DNA of 31,153 nucleotides from Cesiribacter sp. (lineage in GTDB: Bacteria; Bacteroidota; Bacteroidia; Cytophagales; Cyclobacteriaceae), in NCBI GenBank assembly GCA_030147305.1, contig JASLAE010000502.1:1-31153 (forward strand), in the 5' to 3' direction. The notes below the pieces were generated by a model that worked only from the letters and a program-made list of their open reading frames with translations, was not told where the DNA came from and did not search any database. Shown one piece after another: positions 29,976 through 31,153 of the stretch; positions within the stretch are counted from its first letter, which is position 1, and each line of letters begins with the position of its first letter. The translations under genes were made by a program, and so were the position numbers.

Positions 29976-31153
29976 TCACGGGGTCTGATTGTATTTGTCG
30001 AAACTCTGGATGGCCTTATAAATTTCATCCATGATGCGCGTACGCGTACCAAAACGGATTAGTTTGGTATTGTTGGCATCGGGATGCACCCGGTTTGATA
30101 AAAATATATATACCAGATCAAACTCCGGGTCTGCCCAGACAGCTGTGCCTGTGAAACCTGTATGGCCAAAAGTGCTGGGGGAGGCCAGATTTGAAGTAGG
30201 CCCGTGGGGGCTTGTCATTTCAGGTTTATCCCAACCAAGGGCCCGGCGGTTATCTTTAAATTGTGTTTTAGCAAATTTAGCCACCGTACCCGGTGCAAAA
30301 TAACGCTTTCCGCCGTAAAAACCATCTTGCAGATTCATTTGCATCAACACTGCTAAATCCGTGGCATTGCTAAACAGACCAGCGTGACCTGCAATACCGC
30401 CCATCATGGCGGCGCCCTGGTCGTGCACCATGCCATAGACCAGGCTGTTGCGGAAGTAATTATCCTGCTCTGTTGGCGCTATGATACTTAATGAATACTT
30501 AGAAAGCGGCAGGTAGGTAGTGGTCTCCAGGCCTAAGGGTTCATAGAAATTCTGGGCCAGAAACTCGGCCATAGGCTGGTTCAGCACTTTTTCGGCTATG
30601 CGCTGCATAATATAATAGCCCATATCGCTGTACTTGTACTCCCAGTTTTTCTTTCCTTTGGGCTTGGGCAGCAGTTCAGATTGCTTAATCCAGTGCCAGA
30701 TAGAATCCTGCATGCTCCTGGAGGTGAAAATGTTGCCAGCCACCGGAATGGTAAAATCACCCATGGGTGTGGCACTATAATAAGCACTGTTGAGCTGGGT
30801 ATTAACGAGGGTATTTTTCCAGAAGGGGATATAGGGTACCAATCCTGCCTGGTGGGCCAGAATTTCCCTTAAGGTAAGATTAGCTTTGTTGGTACCTTTG
30901 AGATCTTCCAGGTAGGTGACAATTGGTTTATCAAGATCAATCAGGCTTCTTTCTTCCAGGAACATCATGGCCTGCAGGGTAGCCAATACTTTGGTAACAG
31001 AGGCAATGTCATAAACCGTTTCATTGGTTACAGGCTGCAGGCTGTCATAAGCCAGGTGGCCAAAGTTTTTCTGGTAAATAATTGATCCTTTACGGGCTAC
31101 CACCACCTGCATGCCCGGGGTAGCACCCAGCGCAATAGCTTCGGCCGCAATAC
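29976..31153 (-). CDS. Serine hydrolase (beta-lactamase family) domain, 5' end beyond window
   Basis: The frame stays open past the ATG at 31112 to the window edge (residues IAAEAIALGATPG precede it), so the protein is larger and this is its C-terminal part, about 392 residues. The domain is of the class C beta-lactamase/penicillin-binding type. The nucleophile motif is SVTK (family SxxK), the second is YSD in place of YxN, and the third is HTGFTG (family HxG). In many Bacteroidota this exact domain is fused behind a family 3 glycoside hydrolase, in a protein of about 1000 residues; that fusion is inferred from the ATPG entry region and from its bshA neighbour, not seen. A role in cell-wall or muropeptide turnover is likely. 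bshA follows after 3 nt. Confidence 0.9.
   Translation of the reverse strand, partial: IAAEAIALGATPGMQVVVARKGSIIYQKNFGHLAYDSLQPVTNETVYDIASVTKVLATLQAMMFLEERSLIDLDKPIVTYLEDLKGTNKANLTLREILAHQAGLVPYIPFWKNTLVNTQLNSAYYSATPMGDFTIPVAGNIFTSRSMQDSIWHWIKQSELLPKPKGKKNWEYKYSDMGYYIMQRIAEKVLNQPMAEFLAQNFYEPLGLETTTYLPLSKYSLSIIAPTEQDNYFRNSLVYGMVHDQGAAMMGGIAGHAGLFSNATDLAVLMQMNLQDGFYGGKRYFAPGTVAKFAKTQFKDNRRALGWDKPEMTSPHGPTSNLASPSTFGHTGFTGTAVWADPEFDLVYIFLSNRVHPDANNTKLIRFGTRTRIMDEIYKAIQSFDKYNQTP

Overview
The window looks like a chromosomal core segment from a member of the Bacteroidota, most likely of the Cytophagales. The evidence is a bacillithiol synthase (BshA) behind what looks like a glycosidase/serine-hydrolase fusion, lipoproteins with a Cys followed by acidic residues, candidate promoters of the Bacteroidota TTTG / TAnnTTTG type, few Shine-Dalgarno sequences, and a CydAB-type quinol oxidase. 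Genus and species cannot be fixed by reading alone. I see no rRNA, tRNA, CRISPR array, insertion sequence or prophage gene.

Layout. 1-4151: the 3' end of an unrecognised plus-strand gene converges on a minus-strand glycine decarboxylase gene (gcvP), with a strong bidirectional terminator between them. A small one-helix membrane protein gene follows. 4152-5480: a DEAD-box RNA helicase with a basic tail. 5756-10239: two tandem paralogous CPA2 cation:proton antiporters with C-terminal stress-protein-like domains. 10600-13688 (plus strand): a coiled-coil/YkvA-like membrane protein with a Gly/Ser-rich tail, a small lipoprotein ending in a CxxC-His tail, deoxyribose-phosphate aldolase (deoC) and acylphosphatase. 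14068-17068 (plus strand): cytochrome bd quinol oxidase subunits I and II, then a membrane-anchored SRPBCC protein. Everything from 17282 to the end is on the minus strand. Listed by coordinate, these are a two-domain fasciclin lipoprotein, a PRC-barrel protein, a PIN-PhoH ATPase/nuclease, a large hybrid histidine kinase (TM, four PAS, HisKA, ATPase, receiver, HPt), an AlbA_2/Schlafen-like DNA-binding protein, a MoxR/ChlI-like AAA+ ATPase, its von Willebrand A partner, an SDR-like oxidoreductase, bshA, and the 5'-truncated serine hydrolase domain protein at the edge.

How the genes fit together. Many are metabolic or stress-buffering: ion/proton antiport, thiol redox (bacillithiol), a low-oxygen oxidase, RNA remodelling (helicase, PhoH) and nucleoside/one-carbon catabolism. 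Three minus-strand units look co-transcribed from spacing: serine hydrolase-bshA (3 nt gap), VWA-AAA+ (5 nt gap, with AlbA_2 67 nt downstream), and hybrid kinase-PhoH (29 nt gap). The parts closest to an undescribed system are the VWA/AAA+/AlbA_2 module with a perfect palindrome upstream, and the kinase-PhoH unit followed by a 13-bp perfect inverted repeat just before the PRC-barrel gene. Neither is proven to be a system; both are inferences from adjacency.
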